Shown here: in pieces, positions 61,400 to 62,483 of the stretch
How the letters are laid out: every line of letters starts with the position of its first letter
Position numbering within the stretch: position 1 is the stretch's first letter
Source of the DNA: Shimia aestuarii
Lineage (GTDB): Bacteria; Pseudomonadota; Alphaproteobacteria; Rhodobacterales; Rhodobacteraceae
Length of the DNA stretch: 62,483 nt
Reading direction: 5' to 3'
NCBI RefSeq assembly: GCF_022814865.1
Contig: NZ_JAKVRD010000022.1
Location: forward strand, 1-62,483
Translations under genes and position numbers: made by a program
Notes under the pieces: generated by a model
Seen by the model: the letters and a program-made list of their open reading frames with translations, nothing else
The model's database searches: none
Told to the model about the DNA's origin: nothing

Positions 61400-62186
61400 G
61401 GCGGAGTTTGCGACGGTCGTTTCGAAAGGCCTCGAGGCGCAAGACGTTGACGATCTTAGGGACCTGCTTGCAGCGGTGCTTCGGTTCAACAGCGAAGAGG
61501 GGGATGCGACTCCCCTTATCGCTCCTGCAATGCTTCTGGGTGCCTCGGGGCTTGACCCCGTGCGTAGACGCATGGTGCCACCTCCGGGCATGGCGGTGCT
61601 TCATGAGAGCCAAGTATTTCGTCGCGCTCGATGCCTGACGCCATCCCGCCCGTTGACCATTCGCGGAACAGAAGAAGAGCGCGGCGCAGCTAGAAGTTTC
61701 GCTTTCACCCTGGAAGACGAGCAGGGTGGTCTCGGACAAATGGAAACACGTCTTCGGTTTGTGACCCCAGATGTCATGGCCTCCCTTAAAGGGGCGGCAT
61801 TTCGACAGGCAATGAATACGCCAGACATGGTGTGGAGAAAGACCGCACCAATCTCTTGCGATCGTGTCGAGCGCTATCTCACTCTGTCTCATGATCCGAA
61901 TCCAATTCACAGAGATGATGTCGCGGCCCAAGCTGTTGGGTTGGCGCAAGCTGTGGTTCCCGGAATGCTGATCGCGGGACTTTGTGAGGTGGCGCTTAAA
62001 TCTGTAGGGATAGATGCGGAGGAGATGCGGACGCGATATCTCGCCCCCCTACCGATTGGGGCTGCTCTGCGCCTTGGAGTACAGATCAAGGAACAGGGCC
62101 CAAAGGCGCGTGCGCGCATTTTTGCGATCGATACACAGGATCGGATCGTCGCGATTTCTGACGCGACTCGTGATTCCGGGTACTAG
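61392..62186 (+). CDS. MaoC-like double-hotdog dehydratase
   Basis: A 264-residue protein. The C-terminal half has the MaoC hydratase motif LTLSHDPNPIHRDD followed by GLAQAVVPGMLIAGLC, with the Asp-His pair of (R)-specific hydratases. The N-terminal half (about 20-130) looks like a degenerate second hotdog (PPGMAVLHESQVFRRA, TLEDEQGG). It would remove water from a 3-hydroxyacyl group, following condensation by the upstream KS. The ATG at 61392 overlaps the KS stop by 8 bp; an upstream ATG at 61365 is possible. Last gene of the operon. Confidence 0.82.
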   Translation: MVEAEFATVVSKGLEAQDVDDLRDLLAAVLRFNSEEGDATPLIAPAMLLGASGLDPVRRRMVPPPGMAVLHESQVFRRARCLTPSRPLTIRGTEEERGAARSFAFTLEDEQGGLGQMETRLRFVTPDVMASLKGAAFRQAMNTPDMVWRKTAPISCDRVERYLTLSHDPNPIHRDDVAAQAVGLAQAVVPGMLIAGLCEVALKSVGIDAEEMRTRYLAPLPIGAALRLGVQIKEQGPKARARIFAIDTQDRIVAISDATRDSGY

Positions 62187-62483
62187 GCGACTCGTTTGAC
62201 CGATTTTCGAGGACCGATTCCGGGGATTCTGCCCCGATTCAGTTCCAAATCAGCGAAGTTTCATAGGAAGTCAGTCATCTACGTCAGAGTGACTGCCCAT
62301 TCCACAGGCAGAGTCGTGTGCCAAACACCTTGTTTTCATGCCTTTGTCGATTTTTTTGACGAAATTGCGAAAAAGGGGTTGCGGGTGTTTGGTGTTATCC
62401 GTAAATACCCCCTCACCGGCGGCGCTGAGGCGCACAACGGGACGCCAGACGGGGCGACGGACTGAGGTTCGGGAGTTTCGGAA
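62187..62483 (+). promoter_or_regulatory. Probable ribosomal RNA operon promoter and leader (rrn itself beyond the window)
   Basis: TTGCGG at 62379-62384 and TAAATA at 62402-62407 are separated by 17 bp and are followed by a C-rich discriminator (CCCCCTCACC), as in stringently controlled rRNA promoters. Upstream lies an AT-rich tract (62350-62375) resembling an UP element. From memory, the sequence around TTGCGAAAAAGGGGTTGCGG resembles leaders before 16S rRNA genes of Rhodobacteraceae. The short reading frame here has no protein signature. No other feature was found in these 297 bases. Confidence 0.5.

Overview
The window reads as a chromosomal segment of a marine-type alphaproteobacterium, most likely a member of the Rhodobacteraceae (Roseobacter group). 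The support is the complete beta-hydroxyaspartate cycle operon (bhcABCD with divergent bhcR), a SitABCD manganese importer preceded by Mur/Fur-like boxes, an FnrL-type site before a cyd operon, the hom-glpX-recJ gene string, and tight high-GC gene packing with many 4-8 bp overlaps. No insertion sequence, prophage, integrase, origin or CRISPR array is visible.

Layout. 1-1600: end of a polysaccharide locus (tyrosine-rich tail of a Wzc-type kinase, then a WecA/MraY-family phosphoglycosyl transferase). 1610-7361: VanZ-like protein, bhcR and bhcABCD, which turn two glyoxylate into oxaloacetate. 7367-8450: an odd small locus with a HlyC-family acyltransferase homologue that has lost both catalytic positions, divergent from two paralogous 57-residue peptides and closed by a strong terminator; this is the best candidate for something undescribed. 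8535-16806: an acyl-CoA catabolic cluster (beta-keto acid cleavage enzyme, carboxyltransferase, acyl-CoA dehydrogenase, biotin carboxylase, GST; divergently a second acyl-CoA dehydrogenase and a TetR regulator). 16837-20559: sitABCD. 20634-23850: oxidoreductase-SelD fusion facing tRNA 2-selenouridine synthase. 23915-30506: class III aminotransferase, RpiR regulator, TAXI-type TRAP transporter and UspA protein. 30636-36987: cydDC, cydAB and cydX (cytochrome bd and its assembly exporter). 37135-37336: two identical tRNA-Glu genes. 37430-42535: hom, glpX, an isochorismatase-like hydrolase, recJ and a small lipoprotein. 42633-50027: TetR, pirin, a DmdB-like acyl-CoA ligase, nitronate monooxygenase, histidine phosphatase, phosphotransferase, SDR and thioesterase. 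50024-51990: class V aminotransferase divergent from an Lrp/AsnC regulator. 52069-56280: arsR-arsC-acr3-GAPDH-arsJ arsenic resistance operon. 56313-59695: lepA, a LicD-like protein, an entericidin and a rhodanese. 59919-62186: an ACP / ketosynthase / MaoC-hotdog mini-operon. 62187-62483: a region resembling the promoter and leader of a ribosomal RNA operon that would start beyond the window.

How the parts fit. Much of the window is accessory carbon metabolism of a marine heterotroph: glycolate/glyoxylate assimilation, degradation of a branched or substituted acyl-CoA through biotin-dependent carboxylation, uptake and transamination of an amino compound, and activation of carboxylic acids. Around it lie micro-oxic respiration (cyd), manganese uptake, selenium-dependent tRNA modification and arsenic detoxification. 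All functions are read from sequence motifs and family knowledge; no database search was run, and remembered reference sequences (for example E. coli HlyC, DmdB) are named where used.
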